Made by a program: the position numbers and the translations under genes. Below, one piece after another: positions 48,079 through 59,501 of a stretch of DNA of 64,000 nt. Positions within the stretch are counted from its first letter, which is position 1, and the number at the start of each line of letters is the position of its first letter. The notes under the pieces are model-generated. The model did no database searches and was not told the origin of the DNA. It saw only the letters and a program-made list of their open reading frames with translations. This DNA comes from Spirometra erinaceieuropaei (lineage: Eukaryota > Platyhelminthes > Cestoda > Diphyllobothriidea > Diphyllobothriidae): NCBI GenBank assembly GCA_902702965.1, contig CACRXP010000050.1, positions 744,150 to 808,149 of the forward strand, given 5' to 3'.

Positions 48079-49500
48079 TCAGGAAATAATCATTTTTGCA
48101 ATATAAACCGAGAGTAAGTAACTTAGCAATTTGGGAAGGTCGCATGCCTGTTTAGTAATCGAATTTGGACTTTCATCCGTTCCCGAGCAGCATGCGTTTT
48201 TGAAAATACTTATGTACTTCTTAATGAGATCTGAGGAGACATCGATTGAACTCAGTGCCCTATCTGAAAGTGGGCAAAAGATAGGGACTGGATCTGACTC
48301 AGTAGTAAGGTGTTCTACGGAGAAGGCACCAAACAACTCCGCCTTGTCATTGTCATCGATGAGGAAGATATTGTTATCGTTTGGCAGGGGTGGAAGTTCG
48401 TGACCACGCTTAGAGGAGGACCGATGACGGAAAATGTTGGCGACCGATTTGCCAGGGTTCGAGTCACTGAGGGCAAGTGATTCTCTTTGTCTGTCGCGCG
48501 CTTGGCGCATCCTTGAGGCCATCTCAAAAATCTCTGCCATTCTAAGATGAACTGATAAGGAACTAGTGGGTAGGTCACGCAGCTGCCGTCTCCACGTTTT
48601 GGTCTGCTGTGAAGAAAATGAGGAACAAGGAAATCTGAAGAATTAGGCTTGAGATATCTACGCGACACAAACTCTAGGATGTCCTTGGAAACATTGGACA
48701 TGACGTCACGAAGAATGGTTGCATCGTTACAGGGAAGGAAGCCACACCAGTCCAAAGATCTAATATAGTTATTTATTAAGTCGTTATTTACGCAGTCGTA
48801 GTTCATGTAAGTCCGAACGGTGGTGGTCTTTTTTAAAAAGGCAAGCGGTAAACAACAATGAATTAATACGTGGTCACTGTCAAAGAGGTCTTCTTTTAAA
48901 GCAACATAAAGAGGAGCAATGCCATTGGTAAAGATTAGATCTAAAATGTTACTATTTCTTGTTGGAGTGCGCACCAGTTGGGACTAGTTAGAAAATTGAC
49001 AATATCTTGGAAAGGCTGAAATCTAGGTGGACCGATATTGGAAACCCAGTCTATTTCAGGAAGGTTAATATCCCAGTGATTATTTTAACATCAAAAGCAG
49101 CTTACGAAATTAATTTAAAGATTGCACAGAGTTGTGAATCATGACTGGCTAAAGAATTTGGGGGATTATAGATACAACCAATAACTACCTTTATTTTCGA
49201 AGAAAGAATAACGGATGCAAAGCAGAAGTTTCCCGTAAATGAGGAAACATCCAAGTAGTAGGGAGGGTGCTTTAGGTTGGATCAAAGATAAAGAAGACAA
49301 CCGCCCCCACGCCCAGTCGGGCGGTCTTGGCGGTAAAAATCGAAGTTATCGATGAGAAGGGAAGAGTCAGGAATTACAGAATGGGTCCGAGATACTGTTA
49401 CACATATAATATCAGGCGTCATTTGGAGAGCACTGGCTCTGATTTAGGCCATCTTGTTTATAACAGACCTGGCCTGCAATAATACAATATCTAATGTGTT
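48079..49500 (-). pseudogene. endonuclease and linker region of element C
   Basis: The endonuclease N-terminal part (about 49490-49330) has an internal stop and TVSR in place of TETW, the same change as in B. The C-terminal part at 48974-48315 has NILDLIFTNG and FDSDHVLIHCCLP, so the SDH motif is present. The linker to the reverse transcriptase continues in an overlapping frame at 48540-48079 (RQARDRQRESLALSDSNPG). Inactive. Confidence 0.75.
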
Positions 49501-49802
49501 TCGAACATCAATGTCCTTGTCGAAATATTTAAGAAAAATTAGGAGGCGGATAGGAAAGCTATGAATTAATGATGCATGGAGAATAAGTGCCAGTTAGTCT
49601 AGAGTTATTGACGGACGGGGAGTCAACAGGAGAAGACTGAGTATGAGACCTAAAGGATGTGGGGATATAGTTTTCGAACATTGGAATGCTAGGGAAGTTA
49701 GAACATGGATAGGCTTGTTGGTAGTTCAATTGTGGAGGAAGGGGAGGAGGAGAGAGCCTAGAAGGTAAGTAGAGGCTGGTGGGGGAGGGTAGACAGCTAT
49801 AA

Positions 49803-49998
49803 GACTAAAAGTCTGGGAAACCAGGTCTAGGTTGGAAGTCAAAGGAGGTAGATTGACGTACCTGAGGGCAATTGGCCTCAAGCGGTGGGAAGCCTGAACT
49901 AGGTTGAAACATAAATGACTTGGGGCAATTCATGAATGAATTATTTGCTGGATATATAGTGGGGATTTGATAAGTTACCGGTACGCATGACAGAGAAT
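49803..49998 (-). pseudogene. C-terminal end of ORF1 in element C
   Basis: About 65 codons nearly identical to the end of ORF1 of element B (SLSCVPVTYQIPTIYPANNS...), cut at its 5' side by the junction with the tRNA-like repeat at 49998. Confidence 0.8.
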
Positions 49999-50030
49999 AA
50001 TTCATATTGACCCAACTGTGGAAAACTCGG

Positions 50031-50113
50031 CGCCTTGGTGGGATTCGAACCCACGCAGTAAGGGGAAGGCTTTAGCGCAGCCAACGCTCTAACCACCTGA
50101 GCTACGAGGCCCC
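50031..50113 (-). other. tRNA-like module, serine-like
   Basis: The reverse complement has the A-box TAGCTCAGGTGGTTAGAGC and B-box GTGGGTTCGAATCCCAC with a good five-pair T-stem. The anticodon stem GGCT/AGCC gives a GCT-like loop, but position 33 is C. The acceptor mispairs (GGCCTCG against CAAGGCG). The same flanking sequence (ATTCATATTGACCC on one side, CCGCCGGACGAC on the other) accompanies the modules at 58386 and 58825, so it is a mobile repeat. Confidence 0.6.
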
Positions 50114-51501
50114 GCCGGACGACAACGATTCCATTAACGATTCGATTAACAACAACCGGGTCGTTGGCCCCACTTTCTACAGCAAAGTCAATAATTCCAA
50201 AACATGCGTACGTATTATACGAAAAAGATAGTTGCCGAAACGTCGTCAATTTACAATGTACAGAGCCTTACCCAAATCTCAAACTCTAGGCGGAAATTAT
50301 ACGAACTCAAATGTGTTGAGGTGAAAGTGTTTTGGTTGAGCAAAATGCTCGATTCAAACTCCGGTTGAGGCCGTTATGCAAAGTCGGCTATGGCTTCTGC
50401 GACGGCGGCTGAGTAGGCATGAGTTGCTACTACACTAGGGCTAGGAAGAGCGGCGACAGCCTTGTCGAAGCCCTTAATGTAACGGGCACCGGCTAACTTC
50501 TGAGTTTCATACCTTTTCCCGTTTTTCCGCATGCGCTTGTTTCTGAGAGAATCCCTGGGTATAAGTGTTGTGAATCAGTAATTGTCCATGGTGGGGACCG
50601 TGGCCATAACTTCCTTGGTGGCCCAGTAAGGCAAATGATCGTTTTCAAGTGGAGATGTCACCTTTAGAAGTAACAAGTGGTGCCAGCGGGCATCTAATTA
50701 ATGTCCAATGTGAAAGCTTCCAAGACGCTAACTCTTGGTGTACTTAGAGGTGACTGAAAACTTTTGTTGCCGATTCAACCAGCTGAGGATTACATGTCCA
50801 ACTCACCACTAGTGATAGGTCGATAAGCACCATTTTTCCATAGCAGTCACTCATGACTTAAATCTGTCTCTCACTTCCGCTGACTGCTGACAGTAGGGGG
50901 GACAAACATCTGCACGCTTCTGAGGTAAAATAAAGCTTCTCGCTCACACAGGTCTGTCGCTTGCAAACTATTAGTTTTTCCTCCAAACAGAAGTCAGCCG
51001 GCCGCGAGGGAGTTGCGCTATATCAATTAGGTTTCCAAATCTGGGTACTGACCATGTTATTCGGCTGCACACCCATAACAAATTCCCTACACGGAGGGTG
51101 CAGTGGCAGCCCTAGGCGCCGCGCTAGCCGCTTTCGTTCGATCCCGCCTCCGGTCAACTATCATTATGACCTAGCGTACGCGTAAGTTACCTTTCCTACG
51201 CCCTCCATAATGCTGGTCACACGATGACCATCGACGCAAACGACGGTCCAACTGTCATTCGTTGTCTCCAGCAGACTATCCCTCTGGATCATTCTCAGAA
51301 ATTGTGAGTGACGCTGATAAATGATAGAGTCCATTGACTGCACATCCCCTGTCGTAAGGTTAAGTAACCTCATAAGAAATTCGTTTTGAGGTTTTTTCAG
51401 TCTACCTTAAAAAATTCAATCGTTAATGGCAAAAATATAATTTTAAACGAATAATGAAACTTATTATGCTTAATATTCTTGCTTAACCAGCAAGAAAAAC
51501 G
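50114..51501. other. no gene seen
   Basis: Unassigned sequence between the tRNA-like repeat and duplication copy 2. The motif at about 51241-51257 recurs at 27372. Confidence 0.4.
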
Positions 51502-53829
51502 TCAAATTAGCATGACCTTTTCAGTCTAGTAAAACGCGGATATGAAGGAGCTTGCTACACACTAGTATAATTCGTCTAAGGATACACGGAATGTGTTTGG
51601 CACACAACTCAGTCTATCTGAATCTCGAACCGCAAGTTAATGCACTATTAATGAATATAGTAGTCTCTCGTCCTAAAACAGCTTTGAGTTCTCGTTGAAG
51701 TACCTTTAATGGAAGTTCACTAAGAAGAGCAGCAGTTAAACTTCCCTTAGTACTCTTTTATGCTCTTTTGACGTCCCCTAACTTTACTTATTAACTATGC
51801 TACAATTTTCCCGTCATCTATACTAGCTTTTGCCTTAACATAAAACTATTTTTCATGGGTTAGTAAAGTCTTTTCTTTTGAAAATGGCGTCAAAAAAGCT
51901 GTCGGAAGCATGCAAAACGAGGGTGGTCCGTATTATCAAAATGGGCGTGCATCTGTGAGGGAAATTCTTACTACCGTGGGTTCCAATGGATACCAGGGCA
52001 TATTAAGCTAACGAGCGAGCCCATTATTATAGGAACACTAAAAAAACTTACTGCCTTATGCCCCCATTACCGTTTAAATGCACCTTTGAAACTCTTCTGT
52101 TCCCATCACAAACCACCCACTTTTGGTATCTGTGGGAGAAGTAGAGAGGGGTTTGTAATTGCAAAGACACTCAAAAAGCAATATCACTCTTGTGGTCCCT
52201 TGACGTTCCTTGAAATTGCGCCTTACAATTAAAAGGTCCCTTCAAAAGGAAGAAACAATTTTCCTTGCATTTGGCTCTTTGTCACTGTTTAAACAAACCA
52301 AGATAGTTGCGTCCAAATTGACCTTCCACAAAAGCAGTTTAAACTGGTCACCGCAGAAAACCAAAACCCATAATACAGCTTAGAGGGGCTCTATTATGAG
52401 CGAACCTATTTCGATGAAGTCCATGTAAAGGATGATGTATGTTCTGCAAAATGCGATTGTCTTCGATAACTTAAGATAGGTATGCCCGAGAATGAGGAGG
52501 AAAATCTAAACATGCTCTGTATGATTGGTGGTCAATAGTACAATCAAAGTCGTCCACGCTTTCATTTTTGCTTTGAGAAAATAATAACAGAACAGAGACG
52601 GAGTGACTGTCGACATCGCCTTTAAAGTTGATGAAGTTTGGTTGATACGCTTTACAAGTCCTACCAAAGAGAATCGAGACCGCACCCACTGACCCCAAGA
52701 CGTGCGAGTACAACCTGTCTAGTGACCACACTATGTTTGTTCTGATCCCTCTTTTGTGTCCAACATAACGCACTCTCGCAAAAGCTGACAACCACGATCA
52801 TGTAGGCTCGATAAGTTTACGAAATGAGTCAGGCATCTTGAAAAGACCATCCTTTATTTATTTGCTGTTAGTAGTCAGGCCCAATACACGGACTTATATC
52901 ACGGACAGATTCTCAAATGCGGCCCTATGTCCCAGGCATTGTTGCGTCCGGCTTTTGGGAATTCATAATAATTGGACTTGCCAACCTGCTGAGCTCTCGG
53001 TGAAAGGGAGAAAAAAGAAAAGGGAGGAACCGAGACATCCCGGCTTCACTTCGTGATAACCACACTGGTGTGCTCCCAAAACGTTCAGTTTCCAACTGCG
53101 TTTGTGTTCGACTAAAATTCTTGACTTTCGCAGAAGTAGGCTCTACTGCTTCATCGATTCACCATCCTTGCACGCCGCAGTGGATGGAGACAGTCTGTAT
53201 TTCAGAACCAAATCTGATACAAGGTTTGCAATAGCATGCACTCCAGGATTTTCAGCAGCCAAAGGAGCTCCGTGCAATTCCCCGCTGATAGAAGAGATTG
53301 ACCGTTGCCAACGGTGACAACCACCGTCTATAACACGGAGTGAGCGCAGCACCGATGATTTGCCCGCAAATTAGTTTACAGTGAAGCAGCATTGGGCAGC
53401 ACACGCCACTCTGTCTCCACTCTGGCTCAGATGACCAGACAACATCAAGACGACTATAGGTGGGCTTGGGGACAGTGGCTGACAATGGAAAACAGCCCGT
53501 CGACGCATGCCACACACGACCTAGTCCCCGCACATTGTGCAAAAGTTTAAACAAAATAAGAGACGGCTCTAATCACACGTGCGTGGGAGTACCAAAGAAG
53601 ACACATTAAGAAGAAGTCATTGAGTAGGACTCGCGATGCTCCAGCCAGTCATCCCACATATACAGAGAGGACTGAGCAAGCGGACCGAATTATCCTGCCG
53701 ACCGACATTCTTCCAAGCCACTATTCCTAACGTCCCGTAACGGTTGTGCGTTAAGCGATCAGAGGCGAGTTCGGTCGTATCGACACATTACTAGATACGC
53801 AAATCGCCCGCGGGTTGCAATGCCCGTTT
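51502..53829. other. duplicated non-coding region with a copy-2-specific block
   Basis: 51502-52930 and 52960-53079 match copy 1. The block 53080-53745 is unrelated to the block in copy 1 and has weak similarity to about 6540-6700. No gene is supported. Confidence 0.4.
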
Positions 53830-54510
53830 ACTGTTGACATGATGGCAGGGATTGGGTACTATCGTCAATAATCCGCAGTGCCCAAGCTTTGCGAATTTTG
53901 CACCTCGTCTTGGCAACGACTATGCGGTCGATTTCTCTGGTGGCTTCTCCACCCTTTAAGGCAGTGCACCATACCTGTCGATCTTAAGTAAGGTCCTCCA
54001 AGGTTTCCGAGTTGGTTATGTGGGTGCTTGAGTAAGATCTCCGTGTTGTACTCGTAGACACGCTCTGGTCCATCATGTCTGCTGTTAGGAGAATTCCACT
54101 TACGTTTATACTGGCTTCGGTGTAGTCAACATTTGATGTCAGTTGGTGCAAGATCACTGTCATCTCCATGGTAACGGTCAGTCCGAGGTTAGAGCAGCCG
54201 AAAACGAAGAGGTCCTGACTGCGCTACATGTCCTTTTCCGTTGTACTCTTCAGCGTTTGGAGTAAGAGCGAAAACTTGCAGTAATTTCTCTGTTTAAGAA
54301 CTGTCGCTGTCACCGTGATAGTTCCTGTGCGCTGCAGTACTCGGACAAGGATTGCGTGGTATATCGTACTGAGAGCATAAATACTAGCTGAAAGCCCAAA
54401 CACGTGTTACGCCGATTTTCTGCCGCTGTGAGACGCAGCTCTTAGGGTATGTCCCCCTGCATTCCTCGTTTGTTCTCTGGCACATAGCATGGTTTTAATT
54501 TCCATCTTCT
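53830..54510 (-). pseudogene. RTE-type reverse transcriptase C-terminal remnant, copy 2
   Basis: Counterpart of 32130-32816 with the same internal deletion (HITNSETLEDLT reached directly after the post-catalytic region). It has an extra frameshift after LEDLT compared with copy 1. Confidence 0.6.
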
Positions 54511-54550
54511 TACTTTCCTTAGAAATAAATGCGCAAATTCGGAGTAAATC

Positions 54551-54912
54551 CCCCTGAGCAAAGCTTTGTAGGCTCAGTCCGCTAGTTTGTATCAGTATAA
54601 GAGACGGAATTTACCAGCTTCAGCAGGATAACCGCGTAAAATTCATGGGCTGTCATTATGCAGTCAGTAAGATACAAATGTTAGATGATCCACCATACTG
54701 ACAGTACATGTACTAGCTAAATGCCTGGACAAGCGTGTTTCTCCGCTACCCTATGGTTAATAGCAGTTTATGAATATTACATGATCATCCAGTTAATGCT
54801 TATGGATTTCGACTCCCTTATTCATGCCAACTTTCGGCCTGAGTCTGTAAGGCCTCAATCTGTATAGTTTACTCCAAGTTGACACAATACTTTTAAGGTG
54901 ATTAAAAACTGA
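54551..54912. other. about 360-bp insertion found only in copy 2
   Basis: Interrupts sequence that is nearly continuous in copy 1 around 32862-32885. No coding capacity and no clear terminal repeats. It could equally be a deletion in copy 1. Confidence 0.55.
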
Positions 54913-57900
54913 AATTTGAACAAAGGATTGTTAAGTAGCCAGTTCTGCTCCACTCAAGTATAACGGCTACAATTTAGACTTTTGAACACTGCACCGCCCC
55001 TGTTAGTGAATTGCCTCGGCATGTGCGGGTATTTTGATTGTCCGGCCAACCAAGCTCCAAGTAGGTGCGTTCGAGAATCGATCCGATGTCGTGGTCTGTC
55101 GGTATATGCACATGACTATGATGTACGAGCCCTAAATCTTGCTGTGCTGATGCTCATCTGCTTTCAGGTGTTTTAAACCTGTCAGGCGGTCGTTTTGCGA
55201 CTTGTTCATGAGAATTTGAAGAGACGCGTCGGCAAGATGGTTGGTCTTTTTAGAAAGAAAACCGGATAGTTGGCAGACACGACAAAACTCTCACGTTCTA
55301 ATCGTCTTAGTCAAGTCAGGCCGAATCGTTTTCCAACAAAAACCAAAACCTATCAGGGAGCGGCCTATCATGAACCATTATTTGTTAGGAAAAGTGTGCT
55401 TACGACTAAAACCGCCTGACTTTAAGACATTAGCGTCCAGAGTATTTTTTGTGGCGACAGTTTTGATGGACCTCCTGGTCCTGTACTTTTGAGAAATTTA
55501 AGATTGCCTCCGTAGCGCATATTTACAATTTCCTTGCGGTATTTCTTGAGTTCACGTCAAATGCTTACGGAGTTACCTGGGAGGATGCATTCTATCATCA
55601 ATTCGTCTGCAAAATTTAGTCTTTTAGAAAGCAAGTCACTTATTTTACTTTAGGTTTGTTAAATATGGAAAATAAGTTTAAACTGTGACATAACAACACA
55701 AAAAATATTACATTCGCTTGCTGGAAGTAATCAAAACTCGTCTCTAGAGATAACTATACACTGAAACCGATTATGGAAGTGTGAAACGTAATGCACCAAA
55801 AACGTTTGATCCTAGTTTTGCATTTTATAACTTAAAGTATAAAATTTGCTTTTAATCTTTGAAGCACAGACAGTATTTTAAAATGGTGGAAAAAGACATC
55901 GGCAAAGAGATGGTTTCATTTATTCAGCATTTCACGTTTCTTCCGAATGCATAGTTAGTGGCAGGAAAGGCACCACTCTTACGTCCTTGGCATCTTATTA
56001 AATATAACCGACCCTTATCCAGAAATTTTGACATTCTGTTATCCATAACAGTGGTAATTCCTGCACCGTAAAGACGAGAAATTAAAAAACGAATGAGGTT
56101 CATGTTGTAAATGTCATCATTGCAATTATATAATTTAAGGTATGCTGTAACGGTAGATTTGGTTTGTACAGGAGAATAGGCCCTCCACCTGTAGGACGGG
56201 TGGTCACGCGATAGATGTCGGGAGGCACCTATTTACCTCTACTTAATTTGACCCTGACCCTAATCTCAAAACTAACCCTCCTTATTCTAACCCTAGCACT
56301 ATCCCCAGGCTAACCTCCCTTAAATTTAACGCAAGTCTATCTGCAATACGAGAACGCTAATTCCCCTGTCCTACCCTGATTTGCAAATATCTCGGGTGAA
56401 AGTCACGCACCCCAACGAACTCAGAATTTTTCCTTCTCAAACCGAGCTTTAAAGTCTGTTACTTGATTCATGGCACTGATTATTTTTGTAAGATTTAAGT
56501 TTAACGCATAAATACCGCTGTTCATTGAGGATTTTTGTTACATTTAATATCCCACTAATGCTGCGCATTATCAAATCAGCAGAACGGACGTTACCCTTTA
56601 AGAATTATTCTGATATTTTGCTAATATGGGGTTCCGCGGGCAGAGCAAAGATGTCCAAACCATTTAAGTGGATTTTATCCCAAAGTTTGAAGTCTACCCC
56701 TGCTCTAAATATGGCTTAAAGAAGCCATGTTAAAATGTCGTCCCAGCTAGATAAGAATGAACATCGCAGTTGGAGAGCTATGTAGCTCCCGATTTATAGG
56801 TTTACAGTAAATCTCCGGCAGAACCCACGCATTGTGAACTTCGGACTTAGTTACGTTAATGTACTCAAGCGGAAACCTTTTATTTGACAGCTCGTAATAT
56901 TTTTCACAGATTTTTGAACTTCAATCTGTGTACACTATCATATTCAGACTCCAATTTAATGCAATGCGCGAACTTTGAATACACCATCCCTAAACCCCTG
57001 ATCATTTATCAGCAGCTGACGATTTCAATTTCTAAGACTTACAACCTCTTCTTTTGTGTAAAAATACAAAAATGCAAGTTTGTGACCACAAGCATTAATG
57101 GAACCAGGTCGTACGCAATGAAAGACATTTGAGAATTTTGATGACATAATCACATAGCAGAAACTTGGACAGTCTGAAAGTCAAGTAATTCATCCACAAA
57201 CATCCCGCAGAACCTGGTTCATCTAATGTATTATCTGAATCCTTGAGGTCTCAACCCTTCCAAACTCAGGTGTATAATTAGTCGTGTCAGTTTTACACAG
57301 TGAAGCGTCCATCCAAGACAGGTGTGCTAAGGAGGAAGCTATGACATCCAGACTACAAGGTTTCACGCCCTTGCATACGTGTGATCGCCTGATCGCAGCG
57401 GTACTTTGAAGCTTTTGTTTTCTGCCCTATTCCGTGACACAAACGTATCATGAACATATGTTTTCCTATGAGACTGTACCTATCAAGTGGGTTTTGAGAG
57501 TGCTTAATTTACAGACCCTAAACGCAAGTGTGTATACCGATTGCGTGACCAAGACGGACAGGCGTCTTGCTGTTTAGCGGACGTTTAGGGATTTTCGTTC
57601 TATTCTTCCTGTTTATGATTAAATTAGCTTCGAAACACTCTATCTTCAACCGAAGAACCTGAATGCTCTGGGCTGGTTATTTAGCCCATTAATAGGAGGT
57701 TCCGACCGACAAATTCAAAGGCGAAAACGTCCGTCTTTGACATAGTTGTTGTTGTCAGTCAGTCAGCTCCAACTCCTGGCCCGAGACCTCGACTTCACAT
57801 CGGCTGGCCGTAGCGCACCACTAGATTAAATATCCTTCCACTGTTGTTCCAGGCCTAGAGCATACAGGCTGTGATCAGAATGTTGTGGTTTCGCATGGGA

Positions 57901-58352
57901 GGTACTTTTACCACTTTTGTTCGAGTAATGGATATGCTATTGTTGCTGCAAGCGCATAACGCATTTTGACATTTGGCTTGACATCAAATCACTCTTCACA
58001 TGGGTGTTTTTGTCTGAATGCCATAAACTGATGTTTCCATCGTCGTGGAAATTTAACAGGCCTTCAACACATCACTCAATTTTGCCGTCATTTGAACTTA
58101 CAAGTAGTAGACCTCCTATGTTGCTCAATCCACTTTCTCATTCCTGGTGTTTCACACAACCTCTACTTCAGTGCCGTCTGTTGCGTACATTAAGTGCCTT
58201 TTGTATACAGCGTAGGAAATTTAAAAAGGCATATCTGCGAAATATTAATTTTCCACAGCGACCGGCTGAACATACGAGCTGAAATTTGCTTATAATTCAT
58301 ATTCTCAAAAGAATAAATTCCAAAAACCGGACCAGTTGTTCTGAATTCAGAT
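54913..58352. other. duplicated AT-rich non-coding region, copy 2
   Basis: Matches 32888-36375 closely, including the telomere-like CTAACCC tract (about 56255-56325). No gene is supported. Confidence 0.4.
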
Positions 58353-58385
58353 TTATTCATACTGACCAAAATGTGAAAACCTATG

Positions 58386-58466
58386 CGCCTCGATGGGATA
58401 CGAACCCAAACAGTACGGGGAAGGCTTAAGTACAGTCAACGCTCTAACCACTTACGCTACGAGGCC
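58386..58466 (-). other. tRNA-like module, left arm
   Basis: Reverse complement: A-box degraded to TAGCGTAAGTGGTTAGAGC, B-box GGGTTCGTATCCC. The anticodon region corresponds to the right-arm copy. Too mutated to be a tRNA. Confidence 0.5.
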
Positions 58467-58824
58467 CCGCCGGACGACGCGAATTAAATCACGTGTGGAA
58501 TCCACCGAATCTGATACAGTACGTTGAATGCCCAAGTAAGATTTCCGAAGTAATTCACCTAGAATCCACAAGATGACTAATAGACTCACGTAATTCATAG
58601 ACTTTGAATAATTCAATATGAATTCAGTATGAATTATTCATAATCTGCCAAAATATCTATAAATTACGTGAGCCTAGTAGTCATCCGTTGGATTCTGGGC
58701 GAATTACTTAGGAAATCTTACTTGGGCAGTCAACTAACTGTATCAGATTTGGTGGATTCCAGACCTTGCAGTAGGTTAGGCGTGCAACTTGACCCAAACG
58801 TGATTAAACTTGCGTCGTCCAGCG

Positions 58825-58908
58825 GGACCTCCTAGCTCAAGTGGTTAGAGCATTGGCTGTACTCAAGCCTTACCTTTACTGCGTGGGTTCGAATCCCACC
58901 GACGCGCC
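58825..58908 (+). other. tRNA-like module, right arm
   Basis: A-box TAGCTCAAGTGGTTAGAGC, anticodon stem GGCT/AGCC with an ACT-like loop (serine-type) and T33 present, and a perfect T-arm GTGGGTTCGAATCCCAC. The acceptor ends pair poorly. It is the best preserved of the four related modules. Confidence 0.55.
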
Positions 58909-58962
58909 GAGTTTTTCAGATTTGGGTCAATATGAATTATTCAAAATCTGCCAAAATATCTA

Positions 58963-59501
58963 TGAATTCAGATGAACACATTATCAAGAATATTTCACAA
59001 TTATCAACACATCTGTTTCCATTCCCTAGAAAACACTGACTTATATATTCTCAAACGAGGTCTATTTATTTTCCAGTTTCCTATTTCAATTCAACTTTCG
59101 CCTAAAAATGAGTAAATTAATTGTTTGTCTACAAATATTTTCAACGTAGAGGTGCCTCAGTTCATCAAATGATCCGCAAATGAAGTGCTATCTTATAACA
59201 CATTAACTGCATTACCGGAGATGGTCAAACCCTACTGGTCATTCACGGTATCTAAAATCCGGCTGTTACCACCCAAAGGTTTGCCAGAGTGAAAAAGTAC
59301 CGAGTTATATCTTCAGATATTTTTGGTCTTAAATATTATTTCGATGAAAACGTTTTATGGTTCTCAAAAAATAAAATGATCACGTTTTATGAGATGGTTC
59401 ACTGACAAGAGAAAAGCATCAAAGATAGGGGTAGGTCCACCAAACTCCTCTTCCCTCTTAAATGTTGTCGTTTTTTCATGTCAATTCCCGATAATTTCAT
59501 T
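58963..59501. other. duplicated sequence 3' of receptor copy 2
   Basis: Matches 36375-36962. Probably includes the 3' untranslated region of the receptor gene; no polyadenylation site is assigned. Confidence 0.45.

Larger units (their letters stand above)
47939..49998 (-). mobile_element. non-LTR element C: 5' half of the B-family element interrupted by E
   Basis: Matches element B from 19402 to about 21450, including the ORF1 tail and most of ORF2 up to the reverse-transcriptase start. By eye the match is about 85 percent near 47939-48300 and rises to 97-98 percent beyond about 48660. The 5' edge is cut at 49998, where a tRNA-like repeat begins. Confidence 0.8.
58353..58962. mobile_element. 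610-bp palindromic insertion made of two opposed tRNA-like repeats
   Basis: Flanked by TGAATTCAGAT on both sides (58342-58352 and 58963-58973); copy 1 has a single uninterrupted site near 36374. The left arm is complementary to the right arm over most of its length, with a centre near 58615-58640 (AATTCAATATGAATTCAG). The right arm has about 45 extra bases (58766-58810). Each arm carries a tRNA-like block pointing toward the outside end. The insertion is younger than the duplication. Confidence 0.8.

Noticed and set aside
50031..50113. Functional tRNA-Ser gene
   Set aside because: Acceptor stem mispairs, position 33 is not T, and the same flanking sequence accompanies other copies, so it is a mobile tRNA-derived repeat.
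49941..50249. 102-codon frame spanning a retroelement end and a tRNA-like repeat
   Set aside because: It crosses an insertion junction and translates a tRNA-like sequence; not a gene.
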